A stretch of DNA of 64,000 nt from Vespa crabro (GCF_910589235.1 NC_060958.1:4723213-4787212); one strand, 5' to 3'; numbered from the stretch's first letter, positions 24,887 to 41,120 are shown. A program made the numbers and translations. The notes: generated from the sequence alone by a model not told the origin.

Positions 24887-26027
24887 ACATAACTAAATAT
24901 TTATTATTTTATTTACTTTATTCTTGAAAATAATATATGAAATTAATTTTTCGTTTCTTTTTTTTGTACTATTTCTTTTTTACTGTACTTACAACATATA
25001 ATAGTAATAATCATTTTGGAAATAATTGACGTAGAATTCGAACGATTGTCTAATCCTTTCGATAATTCGAACATAACAAAGAAAAAAAAAAGAAAAAGGA
25101 TAAAGAAAAAGAGAAGATATAAAAGAAAGATCACGAATAATTCATACATCTCATATAAGTCGCTATCGAGCACGTACACTGAGAAAACGGATTCCTTCGC
25201 GTTGAGCTCATCGACGATCTTTAATACCAATCGTCGCATTCCAACGATTCTCGTGCAAGCAACAAGAACGAACGTTCTACCCTTTTGCATAAATAATCGT
25301 TGGTAACTCGTGGTCTCTATCGTGTCGCGTAATAACGACGAATATCATTTAATGAACGGGCAATGCTAATCGTAAAAGGTAAAATGTAGGAGGAGTTTGA
25401 AGGGAGCTTAGATAAGTTGGCATAATGATCGGCTCTCGTTGCACATGCGCTTACGCGTGTGCGATACTCCACTGAGCGTCCTTGCGTTTCCTCTCGAAAG
25501 AGAAAGAGAGAGAGAGAGAGAGATATATATATAACGACTAGCGCCACTCCTATAACCGTCTCTTTCTATCTCTTCCACATTTTCTTCTCTTCTAGTCTTT
25601 TTATCTCTCTCTTTCTTTCTCTCGTATTTCTTACATTCACTCTCTTTAGTCTTCGGACGTTTTAAAGTAAAGTTCAAGCGAGTTTTACGACCCGGAATCC
25701 GTTTCGTTCCGCTTACCTTAACTTTCTGTATTTTTATTATTTCATTTAATCGTAAGTAGAGTAACTTCTTAAGTAGGGTGCATAAATACTACCCTAAGGA
25801 GATATTTGTTATTTCTCAGATCGATTTTTTCTTTTTTTTTCTTTTTCTTTTTTTTTTCTTTTTCTTTTTTTTTGTTATATTTTTTTTGTATAAGCGTAAA
25901 GTGTCGTTTCGTAAGTCCTCGAAAGTGTTTTTAATTGAAAGATCAAAAAAAAGAAAAAGTGTTTGAAGAAACATTCCTTGAAAAGCTTATTTTTAATGTA
26001 ATGGAAACATCACATATTATATTACTT
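24887..26027. other. Non-coding DNA
   Basis: The unique stretch 25140-25480 is GC-richer with no splice pair. Short GA and TA repeats are at 25500-25532. T-rich at 25825-25890. Confidence 0.6.
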
Positions 26028-26074
26028 ACTATTATTATTATTATTATTTTTATATTATTATATTATTATTATTA

Positions 26075-26153
<79 letters not shown>
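26028..26153. repeat. ATT microsatellite
   Basis: About 40 ATT units with TATATT interruptions near the start. Confidence 0.95.
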
Positions 26154-26815
26154 TTCTCATTGAGTACAAACGAATAAACTTCGATAACGTGACTTAAGAC
26201 ATTAAGAAGGATATCGAATGAAATCGCATATTTTCTAATATTCCTACAAATCCTTCTTAACCAGGTCCAATGTATATTCGCAATTATTATTTTGACGTAC
26301 GAGAGAGACATGGGATTCGCGTAAGTGTGCACCGTTGTGAACTTTCAAGCCATAGAAGAAAAAAAAAAATACATACCGGTCGAAAGGTCTCGCGTGTATA
26401 TCGGCACGAAAAGAAAAATGATGAGTTAAGTTAAAAATCATTAAAGAGAGAAGTTAAACGTCTTTGAACGAAGTCCAACAAAAATAAAACAAAAAATAAA
26501 AAAAATTTTCACGTCGACGTGTGTAACCACCGGTAAGAGTTTAACTTGGGTGTGTTCGTAGAAAAGAATGAAAGAAAGAATGAGAGAAAGAGAGAAATAG
26601 AGATAGAGAAAGAAAGAAAGAGAGAGAGAGAGGGGGGAGAGAGAGATAAAAGTATCCCCTCAGAGCAGAAATTCCTTTTGCAATCGCGCGAGCATTTGTC
26701 GAGAGGCTAATCGCACGGATCGGCGGCGACGATCTCGCGACGATAGTCACGATCTTCGTGCCTCTTCTCATAGCTCGTGCCAAAGAGACAACCCCGTACG
26801 AGAATTACGTATGTA

Positions 26816-26963
26816 TAGGGTGTCCTAAAATCGTAACTACAAATTTAATTGAAAAAATACAAATTATAACGTAATATGGATAACATATATCGATATCGCC
26901 GAGAATTGTTTTTCTTAATAATTTATTTATATTCGAATTCGAGCTTATGTTTATAACATATAC

Positions 26964-27012
<49 letters not shown>

Positions 27013-27194
27013 GTATGTATATACGTATTGTTAAAATTAGTTAAAGTCATAACTCTCCCAATAGCAATGAAAACTAAAATATATCAGTATAATATAAAAT
27101 AAGTATGTAATAAATCAGTAATATTTCTAGATTTCAAAACGTATTCAGGCCATTTTCATAATTCTCAATGCAATTATAATTTTAAAACACCCTG
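26816..27194. mobile_element. 379-base MITE with GGGTGT ends
   Basis: Left TAGGGTGTCCTAAAATCGTA and right reverse complement CAGGGTGTTTTAAAATTATA match at most of the first 17 bases, and TA flanks both sides. A TA microsatellite (26967-27010) lies inside. No transposase remnant is readable. The ends resemble TA-targeted Tc1/mariner-type MITEs. Confidence 0.6.
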
Positions 27195-28529
27195 TACAGT
27201 TGTACTCTTCCAGGGATATTATTATCGTCATTATTGTTATACCATAATCGTCATTACTATTATCATGCCAACGTCCTCGACGTTCATAACTTTCGCTTGG
27301 AACGTTCAAATTATTATCGAACGAATCCATTCGTGTATTTTCTTTTTCTTCTTTTCTTTTCTTTTCTTTTTTCTCTCTTTTCTCTCTTTTTCTTTTTTTT
27401 TTTTTGTACACAGTGGTAATGTCATTGACTCTAGAAACTATCATAGATAATCTTGGTATTACGCTATACGTGTCGTAGTCGTTACGCCGTATAAATCTTG
27501 GAAGGCACATATGTGTATGTATATTCATAAAGCGTGCGTTTATGAATATGAGGGCGTAAGAGAGAGAGAGAGAGAGAGAGAGAAAGAAAGAAAGAGAAAG
27601 AGAGAAAGAGAGAGAGAGAGAGTAGGGGAAGAGGGAGCGAGAAAAAAGGGAAAGGACGAAGGAAGGCGAGGTCGGAGCGTCGACCTTCGAAAGTTAAAGG
27701 TCGCGCGTGAGCGAACGAACGACACGGTAAGGTCATTTGCTCCTCCTCTCTTTTCGAACCGTACCATCCGCGTGCATCTCGCGTTTATCTTTACGTTGTC
27801 GCATTCTTTCGTACAATTTTATACAAATTTTCGTTAATATTTATTTATTCACTTTTTTTTTTTTTGGTTCACTTTATAAATATCTCCGTGGAGCATTTCG
27901 ATTAAAATAAAAATTAAATTTGAAACATAATGAAATTAACTTGAATATCATTTTAAGTTTATTATAAATAATCGATTAAACATTTTTTTTATATACGTAT
28001 ATAATTTCGAAGTTCTATAATATTAATTGTTAGATTTATATATTTCTCTCCTTCCTCCCTCCCAAAAAGAAATAAAAGAATGTTTTATTTCTATAATCGT
28101 CGTTGAAAGGATCGAAGAAAAAGGAAAGAAAACCAAAACGAAACAGTTGACAACAAAGCAAGATGCAACTGGCCTTGAACTTGTCGTCAAAACGATCCAG
28201 ACCCCCTGAACTTGGTTTTTTTTATTGGACCTCCTGAACCTTCCCCTTTTTTTCTTTCTCTCCCTCTTCTTTGCGTGATCGCGTGCGTACGAACACGGAG
28301 AACGTAACGGAGAGTAGAAAAGATAAAAAAGGAAAGAGAGTAAAGTATCCGAGAGAATCAACGAGATCGAACCTCGTAGGAATTATCAACACACACGTAC
28401 ATACGTATACGCACATGCATACACGCACAAACCTGTAACATTTTTCTCTGGACTAATTTTAAACCTTTCCTTTTCGCTACGATTTTTAGGATCGTATCCT
28501 TATCTAGTACTTAAAGATGAGTTCTCTTT
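27195..28529. other. Non-coding DNA
   Basis: GA array at 27560-27622, preceded by T-rich DNA (27340-27406). Unique blocks at 27630-27800 and 28110-28440. No exon supported. Confidence 0.6.
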
Positions 28530-28787
28530 ACTCTTCCTCTCTATCTCTCTCTCTTCCTCTCTCTCTCTTCCTCTCTTTCTCTCTCTCTCTCTTCCTCTCT
28601 TTCTCTCCTTCTCTCTCTCTCTCTTCCTCTCTTTCTCTCTTTCTCTCTCTCTCTCTTCCTCTCTTTCTCTCTCTCTCTCTTCCTCTCTTTCTCTCTCTCT
28701 CTTCCTCTCTTCCTCTCTTTCTCTCTCTCTCTTCCTCTTTCTCTCTTCCTCTTTCTCTCTTCCTTTCTCTCTCTCTCTCTGCCTCTT

Positions 28788-28870
<83 letters not shown>

Positions 28871-28895
28871 TTCTATCTCTCTCTTTCTTTTTCTT
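28530..28895 (+). repeat. CT-rich microsatellite, about 365 bases
   Basis: The longest polypyrimidine tract in the window, with CTTCCTCTCTTTCTCT-type interruptions. Serine/leucine open frames through it are repeat artefacts. Confidence 0.95.
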
Positions 28896-29190
28896 TCTTT
28901 AGTTGATCGTCAATTAACGAGCCCGATAATTATTACTAACTAGTGCTTCACGCACGGTATATATCGAGCGAATTGTAAGCGGGATAAGCGAGCATGATAG
29001 GCATATAAATAAGTGTGTTGGTGCAAAACTAGCTGGACCAGTCTAAGACTCTGTATAAAAGATAAAGAGAAAAAGAGATAGAAGTTGAGCGAAGAAACGG
29101 CAGAATGGCGGCAACGCGAGTGCGTGCATCGATGGTAAGAAAGAGGGAAAAAAGAAAGGATATAAGAGTTTGTGTGTATAAAAGAGATAT

Positions 29191-29238
<48 letters not shown>

Positions 29239-31431
29239 AGGAGAGGGAGCGGGAAAAGGAGGAAGAAAAAAATTGCTGAAGGAATTTCTTCTATACAGCA
29301 AGGACGGCGATAAATCATAAAAGTATTTGTAAACGGTGGTAGCCGATGTAAAGCGGCTGGCATGTTCCCTCCTATAGTTCTCCCTTTCGCTCCTCTCGAT
29401 CTTTGATTTTACGTGGGTTAACCTATCTCTACTTACGAACGTGAGCCATTCTACGTTGCGTGTCACGCAACAAGATCAACTTCAGCGTCGTGCATACATA
29501 TCTATGTAAAAGAACGAACTCCAACACGTTTCTATTTGACAATTAATTATTTCGATCTTCTGAAATAATCAATTTATAAATTTAATTTTTTATTTTATTT
29601 CTATGATATTGATATTTCTCTTATAACGTGTATTCCTGTACGCAATACAATAGAAATATTTCTTTTCCTTTTTTTTTTTTTTATTTTATTTATTCTTCTT
29701 GTTTTCTTTTTCTTTTCATTTTTTTAATCATATATTAAACGTTATCTCTATGTTTTTTCTTTTATTTTTTCCCTCTTTTTTTTTTTAAATAAAAAGCACA
29801 TTGTTTATCTGATATTATTTTACAAATTCGATATTTTATACATTTTTTATGGAACGTATAGAATAAAATTCGATATAGTAACATTTTATTTTTCAAATAA
29901 AAGATTTTTCATTGATAAATATAGGCGCATTTATATCTCGATATATGAATCATAGAAAGGCACGTTGGAATGTTACGACTTGTTTTTCCTCTTAGAACGT
30001 TTCTTCTTACTTCGTAAACACGTTCGAAGAAATAGCTCGAAAAGGATAAATAATAATAAAAGAAAAAAAGAATAAATAAATAAATAAATAACAAAAACTA
30101 AGAGGAAAAAGGTAGAAACGTAAAGAGAAGGATCGAATGCTCGGTATATTATCTCGAAGATGCAATATCATTTTTTTGGCGGTGAAGACGCGTCCACGGA
30201 TGGCCGAGCAAGCGAATCCCCCTTCGATTTCTCGCAAAGATCGTACACGTTCTCGCAAAGATCGTTCGAGTTGTACTCCTCCTTCTAATGGCCTTAAAGA
30301 GCCGTAACGATACGAAAGGAATAACCATGACGACGACGAGAACGACGAGAACGACGACGAAAGGGAGCCATGGCATCGCTAAAGATAATCGTAAAATCAC
30401 GTTTATTGGCTGAAGCCAGTCGTGGCCTTGAAGAAGAGTAAGAGAGTAAGATAGCGTGATGCTACATGCTGTCAATGGAAAATACGAAATAATGAGATTA
30501 AGTAAAATTGCAAAAGTTAACGGTAGCGTATTTTGCCGTTGCACGATTCGTGGAAAAGTCTCGACTTTGCAGATCTCGTTAGACTCGTCGAACTTGTCAT
30601 TTTATCCGTCGATCATCGAACCCCACGACACACGACAGGACAACAACGACAACGTCGATGAAGGATGATGAGTATGATGCTCGTTTAATTCTTCGATTGG
30701 AAAAGATAATAATTTAATAAAAGCTTCAAGATCTAAATTATCTTTTTTTTCCGTTTTCTCTAACTTCATTATTTTATCAATTATTTTTACAATAATTCTT
30801 TTTTTCTCTCCCCTATAAAACTATAAATTATAATTATTAGTATTATAACTATCTATTTTAGTATTTATTTGTATTTCTTTTTTTCTTTTCCGCTTTTCTT
30901 TTTTTTTTCAAAACAACTCGACGAATTTTCCAAACAACTGTATACTGTTTTGAGGACTTGATCCAACTGAAAAACACTTGAGCGAAGTTATATATCTAAA
31001 GTATCATGGACTCAAAGCAAATGTGCTTAAAAAGTTAAATGTCTTTTCTAACTCTTCACGAATCTGACTCTTCACGAAACTTCTATATGATTACTCGAAG
31101 TATTTCCTTGGTATTTATCGAGAAAGGGAAAAGGTGAATATCGAAACCAAAAGAGGTATTCGATAAATCATTCCGAATCAAAGAGGGAGGATTGATCACT
31201 CAATAGGTATATCTATCGAGTTCTTCCTTAACATTACATAAAAAGAAAGAAGGGCCTTGTGTAACACGGGGATCGCGAATGTGAACGGAAAGAGAGCTGG
31301 AAGCTACCGAGAGATAGAGCGTGACGTAATAAAACGCCTAATGGCCGATCCGTGAGAAACGATACAGAGTGAGATTAAAGCAAGAAATGATATATAAAAC
31401 AGTATACTCCTATCGATTTTCATACAAATGA

Positions 31432-31436
<5 letters not shown>
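28896..31436. other. Non-coding DNA
   Basis: TA array at 29196-29234. Unique blocks at 28920-29150, 29290-29500, 30130-30440 and 31240-31380. AT-rich or T-rich elsewhere. No exon supported. Confidence 0.55.
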
Positions 31437-31472
<36 letters not shown>

Positions 31473-31530
31473 TATATAATATATATATATATTTATATAT
31501 ATGTTATGTGTATATTATATATATAATATA
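31437..31530. repeat. TA microsatellite cluster
   Basis: Interrupted TA arrays with self-complementary AAATATATAATATATATT segments. Confidence 0.9.
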
Positions 31531-31659
31531 TACATAATAGAGTTATTTCTTGAAGCGAATATTCCACTGAAAGACCACAGGTGTAACAGTTATGCTTTGC
31601 AATTGTTCATTCTTATAATAGCCACGTTATTAACGTCATTTCTCTCCCACACATTTTAT

Positions 31660-31850
31660 TCTTGCCTCTCTCTCTCTCTCTTTCTTCCCCTTTCCCCCTC
31701 TCTCCCTCCCACTCACTCATCCTCCCCTCTCTCCCACTTTCCCACTCCCTCATCCTCCCCTCTCTCCCTCTTTCCCTCTCTCTCTCTATCCCTCTTTCTC
31801 TCTCTCTCTCTCCCTCTTTCCCGCTCCCTCTCTCTTTCTCTTTCACTTAC
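31660..31850 (+). repeat. CT/CCCT-rich tract
   Basis: Irregular CT tract with a ~30-base unit containing CTCATCCTCCCCTCTCTCCC repeated twice. Confidence 0.9.
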
Positions 31851-31979
31851 CCGCTCACCCACTCACTCTATCAATTTCGTCAAGTCGCATCGTAATAGAG
31901 TTTCGTCGATTTATCGTACGAACGACCTTGTGCAAGAAACAGAGAGATAGAGAAAGAAAGGGAGTGAAAGAGAGAGAAA

Positions 31980-31981
31980 AA

Positions 31982-32033
<52 letters not shown>
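31980..32033 (+). repeat. GA microsatellite
   Basis: About 24 GA units. It lies 130 bases from a CT tract of opposite strand sense, so the two could pair in RNA. Confidence 0.9.
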
Positions 32034-32037
<4 letters not shown>

Positions 32038-32191
32038 CCGGAGGACGAAACGACTCAGGGAATGCACCCGTTCGTGACCTTCTTCCCGATCTGCTGATGC
32101 ATGCATGCACCTGCAACGGGTTTCGGAGTAACCGGTCGTAGGCTTTAGGACTTTCACCCGATATATCGATGTCCGACCGTCTTTACCATGT

Positions 32192-32239
<48 letters not shown>

Positions 32240-32268
32240 TTCTATCTATCTATCTATCTATCTTTCTC
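32192..32268 (+). repeat. CT-CTAT microsatellite
   Basis: About 20 CT units, then CTTT and six CTAT units. Confidence 0.95.
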
Positions 32269-32896
32269 ATCTACCTAGAATATGGAACTGGAAGGATTAT
32301 CCTTCCTGCACCATTTTTTTTCTTTCCTTTTTATATCTTAATCTCTTCTCCTCCTCTCTCTTCTCATCTTTCCCACCTTCTTTTTCCTCCCCTTTTCTCT
32401 TCTTTCGTTATTAGTTTATTCGTCTGTCTTTCGTTACAGTAATTTTTCTAAAATCTGCAAATAAAAGAACTTCAATAGTTCTTCCTCCTCCTCGTCATCA
32501 TCATCATCGCCATCGTCGTTGTGTAGTGCGTCGACCCAACTAGCTAAGAATCGACGCCTTATATGTGCGCCTGACGTGATTACTGGATTTTCTCCTAATA
32601 CGGATTTCTACGCTTAGAACCTCGGCGTAAACGTCCCCTTCGTCGTAGTAGTCGTAGTCACAGTCGTTGTCGTCATCTTCGGCTGGAATCGAGCGAAACC
32701 GGAACGGACTTCTGGTTTCACTCCGGGAAGGGAAGTTTCCATGGAATGGAAGAATGAAAGGAAGGAAAAAAGAAAACTAAAAGAAGATATAAGGGAATAA
32801 AAGAAGTGACTCTCGTAGATGTATTTCTTTTCTCAGTGGAACTTGAAAACGATTAACAAATGCTCTACAGGCTAACTATTAGAAACTTTTTCTAAT

Positions 32897-32922
32897 TAAA
32901 ACAGAAATTAATTTCTGTTTTA
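32897..32922. repeat. 26-base perfect palindrome
   Basis: Half-site TAAAACAGAAATT followed immediately by its reverse complement. A third partial copy, TTTTTCTGTTTTA, lies at 32928-32940. Confidence 0.85.
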
Positions 32923-32987
32923 TTAATTTTTTCTGTTTTATAAATTGTATTAATTAAGAAATTAATTAAAAAAAATCTATTAATTAA

Positions 32988-33026
<39 letters not shown>

Positions 33027-33464
33027 TTTTACTAAGTATTTATTCAAATATTAAATGTAAAAGATCGCATAATTGATTATAAATTATATATTATTTCATA
33101 CGAAAATGATATTGGTCTATTTAAAAAAACGCAATTATTAAGTTTTATTAATTAATTAATCGTTATTGTACTCGATAATTATGATTAATTATTATTAAAA
33201 TTCATCCGACTTTGATCTCCGTGTATTTGTGTACGTAAATATATACGTGTATATACCTACGTGTACTATGTGTTCTTCCTCTGTGGAACTCGAAAACGGA
33301 TGGCGGATGTTCAAAAGTAGAAACGTTTTCGGCGGACGATGGGTCATGCGACGGAAATAGGCGGTCCATAGCTATTTTCATTCCCTTTATTCCAGCCCGT
33401 ACAGTAGTTCACGCGCGCGCCCGCGTTACGCGCATACGTTCACGGATTGTTAGAGAGCGCTTCT

Positions 33465-33515
33465 CAGCAGCATCAGCATCAGCATCAGCATCAGCATCAG
33501 CATCAGCATCAGCAA
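33465..33515. repeat. CATCAG hexanucleotide repeat
   Basis: Seven to eight CATCAG units in a GC-rich unique block. There is no surrounding exon, so a histidine/glutamine repeat is unlikely to be translated. Confidence 0.9.
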
Positions 33516-34359
33516 CAGTAATAGAGCATTTTCATGGAAGACGAAACGTCTGATACGACTTTCAAAAGCTTTCTCTAATCGATTCTGACGTCTTCTTCAA
33601 AAGAGCTGTCTTGAAATTTCAAATATTTCGGCGGTCTGTCTTTATTCTTTTTTTGTAGTTTTCTCTTTTTTTCTTTTTTTTCTTTTTCTATTTTTTATTT
33701 TAATCAAACAGTATCATTCTTTTTTAATTGTCAAATCAGTTTTTCGTTTAATTCTATTTTAAAATGTTGATTCAATAAACGTGTTCTCTTTTAGCAGAAC
33801 ATTTTTAGTTTCATTTTATTTTTATATTTTTCCTTTTTTTACTTTCTTTTTATTTTTGTTTTTCTTACATCTTTTTGTCCATGTTAGGGCAATAGTACGA
33901 CGTTGAAACTAGCCTTCTTCTTACTCTTCTTCTCCATTCTATTCTATACATTCCGAAAGGATCTTCATCTCTTTAAAGAATTCTCTTCTTTCTTTTTGAC
34001 AAAGAAGCTTCTGGTCTTCATACTCTTTTCATATGTATAGTCAATGGAAAAAAAAAGAAAGAGAGATAAAGAAAACTATAGGCTCTCCTGTAAATCTTAT
34101 GAAAGAAGCTGGAGAAATCTTTTGAGAGAATCATTTCCTCTTTGGTTTGCTCGATATATCGAGAGACAGGTCCTTCCTCTATATGGATCCTCCAGAAAAA
34201 GAGAGAGAGGGAGAAAGATCTTCCTTCATTTACTGCACTTTATTTCCCGCTATTTTCATCGTCCTTTGTAATACTTCCTTCGTGCTTTGTACGAGATTGT
34301 AAGTGGTACCTGTTTTTCTTTTTAAAATGTATTATCGTTCTGGGTTCTTTCTCTTTCTC

Positions 34360-34416
34360 CTTCCCTCTCTCTCTCTCTCTCTCTCTCTCCCTCCCTCTCT
34401 CTCTCTCTCTCTCTCT

Positions 34417-34476
<60 letters not shown>

Positions 34477-34482
34477 ATCTAT
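34360..34482 (+). repeat. CT microsatellite
   Basis: CT with CCCTCCCT interruptions. It ends about 45 bases before the left arm of the mariner-flanking inverted repeat. Confidence 0.95.
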
Positions 34483-34528
34483 CTCTCTTTCTCTTTCTTT
34501 GTCCTTCTACCTGAAGAAGATAATGGAT

Positions 34529-34654
34529 CGTAGAAGTAGAGATAGACTCTATCGAGAGATACTGGAATGAACTCTTTTGTTCATTTTCTTAATAAAACCC
34601 CTTTATTAATTTTCTTAATAATTCACTATACCAAAGTATTTTTTAATTATAATA
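34529..34654 (+). repeat. Left arm of the inverted repeat enclosing the mariner
   Basis: Begins CGTAGAAGTAGAGATAGACT and runs to the TA target site. Its reverse complement matches 35876-35982 at roughly 90% by eye. It contains an extra ~24-base block (CCCCTTTATTAATTTTCTTA) that is a diverged tandem copy of the adjacent TTTGTTCATTTTCTTAATAA and is absent from the right arm. Confidence 0.85.
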
Positions 34655-34656
34655 TA

Positions 34657-35873
34657 TTGGGTTGACAACTAAATGATTGCAGATTTTATCAATAGATGAT
34701 TTTAGCATATTCTTTTGTTTTGTCAGGAGTTCAAAACACCTAATCTATATTGTTTTCTTGTTATTTGTTTTTTTTAACTTTAATTAGTAAAAAAATTGTA
34801 TCAATTAGTTATTTAATTTCGCTTTTATCCCAATTTAAAAATGGAAGAACAAAACGTGCATTTCAAACATATCTTATTGTATTATTTTTGAAAAGACAGG
34901 AACACATTGTAAACATACAAGAAGTTATATGCCTTATCTGGGAATGAAGTCTTAAAAGAAACGCAGTGACAAAATTGATTTGTCAAATTTCGTTCTGGTG
35001 ATTTTTCACTCAATAATGCGCAACGATCTGGCTGTCCAAAGTTGATGAGAGCCATATCAAGGCTATAATCGATTCAGATCGTCATAGCACACATGTGAGA
35101 TTGCAGAGAAGCACAATATATCGCATACATGCATTCAAAAAAAATTAAAACAGCTTGGCTACGTTAAGAAACTCGATGTATGGGTCCCTCATTAGCTTAA
35201 GGAAATTCATTTAACGCAACACATTAGCAACTACAATTCGCTTCTGTAACGTAACGAAATTGATTCATTTCTGAAACGACTAATTATTGGCGATGAAAAA
35301 TGGATAGTTTACAACAACGTTAATCGAAAAAGAAGCAGGATACTTCCAGTTGTTCCAAATAACATTGAAACAAAGTTGAAATTTACCAAAAAAAGATTAT
35401 GTCAGTTTGGTAGGATTATAAAGGAATTCTGCACTTTGAACTTTTATCAAAAAACCAAACGGTTAATTCAAACTTCTACAACAAGTTTTCTACAAAGTTT
35501 TCCAACATGACAATGCAAAGCTCCACACATCTTTGGTCACTCGCCAAAAATTATTGGAGCTAGGTTGGGATGTGTTGTCACATCCACTATATAGCCCTGA
35601 CCTTGCGCCTTCAGATTTCCATTTATTTTGTTTCATGCAGAACTTAAATGATAAAATTTTTAATGACGCTGATAATGTAAAATCTCATTTAATTGAGTTT
35701 TTTGCTGACAAAAATCGGAAATTTTATAAACTGAGAAAAACACTTCCTGAAAAATGACAAAAGGTCATCGACAAAAACGGACAATACCTAATTTAATAAA
35801 GTTATGTTTTTAAGTAAAAATTTTGAATTTTCCTTCTTATTTAAAATCCGAAATCGTTTAATTGCCAACCCAA
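34657..35873 (+). mobile_element. Decayed mariner transposon copy
   Basis: Left end TTGGGTTGACAACTAAATGA and the reverse complement of the right end TTGGGTTGGCAATTAAACGA form imperfect terminal inverted repeats of about 30 bases. TA dinucleotides flank both ends (34655-34656 and 35874-35875), the target duplication of Tc1/mariner elements. Length 1,217 bases is close to the usual 1.25-1.3 kb. The interior encodes a broken DD34D transposase read left to right. The terminal sequence resembles, from memory, elements of the mellifera-type mariner subfamily; a RepeatMasker search would settle this. It is flanked on both sides by a longer inverted repeat that is not part of a normal mariner. Confidence 0.92.
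34841..35757 (+). pseudogene. Mariner transposase pseudogene
   Basis: The frame opens MEEQNVHFKHILLYYF and immediately meets a stop where active relatives continue. Later pieces in other frames include LIIGDEKWIVYNNVNRKRS (first catalytic Asp, codon 35292-35294), HDNAKLHTS (second Asp, 35509-35511) and YSPDLAPSDFHLF (third Asp, 35614-35616). The second and third are separated by 34 residues, the DD34D spacing of mariner. The 3' part (35533-35757) is still open to a natural stop. The start and the third-Asp region are in different frames and several stops intervene, so the copy cannot make a transposase. All three acidic residues are nevertheless preserved, which suggests fairly recent decay. 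Confidence 0.9.
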
Positions 35874-35875
35874 TA

Positions 35876-35982
35876 CATTATCATTAAGAAATACTTTGGT
35901 ATAGTGAATAGATTTTATTAAGAAAATGAACAAAGGGGTTCATTCCAAGCATCTCTCGATAAAGTCTATCTCTACTTCTACG
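35876..35982 (-). repeat. Right arm of the inverted repeat enclosing the mariner
   Basis: Reads CATTATCATTAAGAAATACT next to the mariner end and finishes TCTATCTCTACTTCTACG. Read on the minus strand it tracks the left arm from the mariner boundary outwards, including the landmark ACTATACCAAAGTATT. Weak similarity continues for about ten more bases. Confidence 0.85.
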
Positions 35983-40629
<4,647 letters not shown>

Positions 40630-40637
40630 TAAGCCTT

Positions 40638-40676
40638 GTTATATTTTCTAATTTCAGGTGAGTCCGAGTGAGTCCC
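40638..40676 (+). promoter_or_regulatory. Candidate recursive splice site (ratchet point 2)
   Basis: TTTTCTAATTTCAG|GTGAG has its junction at 40657|40658. Upstream is a 100-base CT-rich tract (40521-40629), an unusually strong polypyrimidine context, and TTCTAAT can serve as a branch point. The regenerated donor GTGAGTCC is followed ten bases later by a second GTGAGTCC. It lies 24,248 bases after ratchet point 1 and 22,468 bases before the first certain exon. Confidence 0.62.
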
Positions 40677-40790
40677 TGCCTTCCTGCTGCCCAGTTCTAT
40701 AAGACGCGAGTTAACCGGAGAAGATCATCGAGAGAGGAAGAAGCTGCTTACTCTTTCGAAGAGGAAAAGACGAGTCGCGGAACCGATACG
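40658..40790 (+). other. Possible cryptic recursive-splicing exon
   Basis: From the AG of ratchet point 2 to CGATACG|GTAATA is 133 bases of GC-richer, non-repetitive sequence. If included after a phase-0 exon it reads 14 codons and hits TAA, so it would act as a poison exon. Such competing exons are known at vertebrate recursive sites; here this is inference from the donor-like GTAATA only. Confidence 0.25.
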
Positions 40791-41116
40791 GTAATAAACG
40801 TTCTTTCGATCGGGATATAAAGCTTGCTTGCTTGCTTTCTTTCTTCAAGAAAAACATTGATTACAACGAGGGATCGTTTCTTTTTTTGTAACTCAGATAT
40901 AACCCTTTCTCAGATATTTTGTCTTAATTTTTTGTCTTTTGGGAACTAAGAAGAATAAGAAACTTCTTGTTTTCTTCTTCTTTTTTCATTTATCCATCTC
41001 TTCGAAGTCATCCTTTACGATTTTTATGGATCCTTCCATATGAAATCGATCTCACTCCTCGGTTCTATTTATCTCATCTTAAAAGTTAAGGTTAGTTACT
41101 TCCAGTTTTTCTTTAA

Positions 41117-41120
<4 letters not shown>

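Larger units (their letters stand above)
32269..34355. other. Non-coding DNA
   Basis: Unique, CpG-containing block at 32500-32760. A 26-base perfect palindrome at 32897-32922 and TA at 32991-33021 follow. Unique GC-rich block at 33280-33600. T-rich at 33645-33860. No exon supported. Confidence 0.55.
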
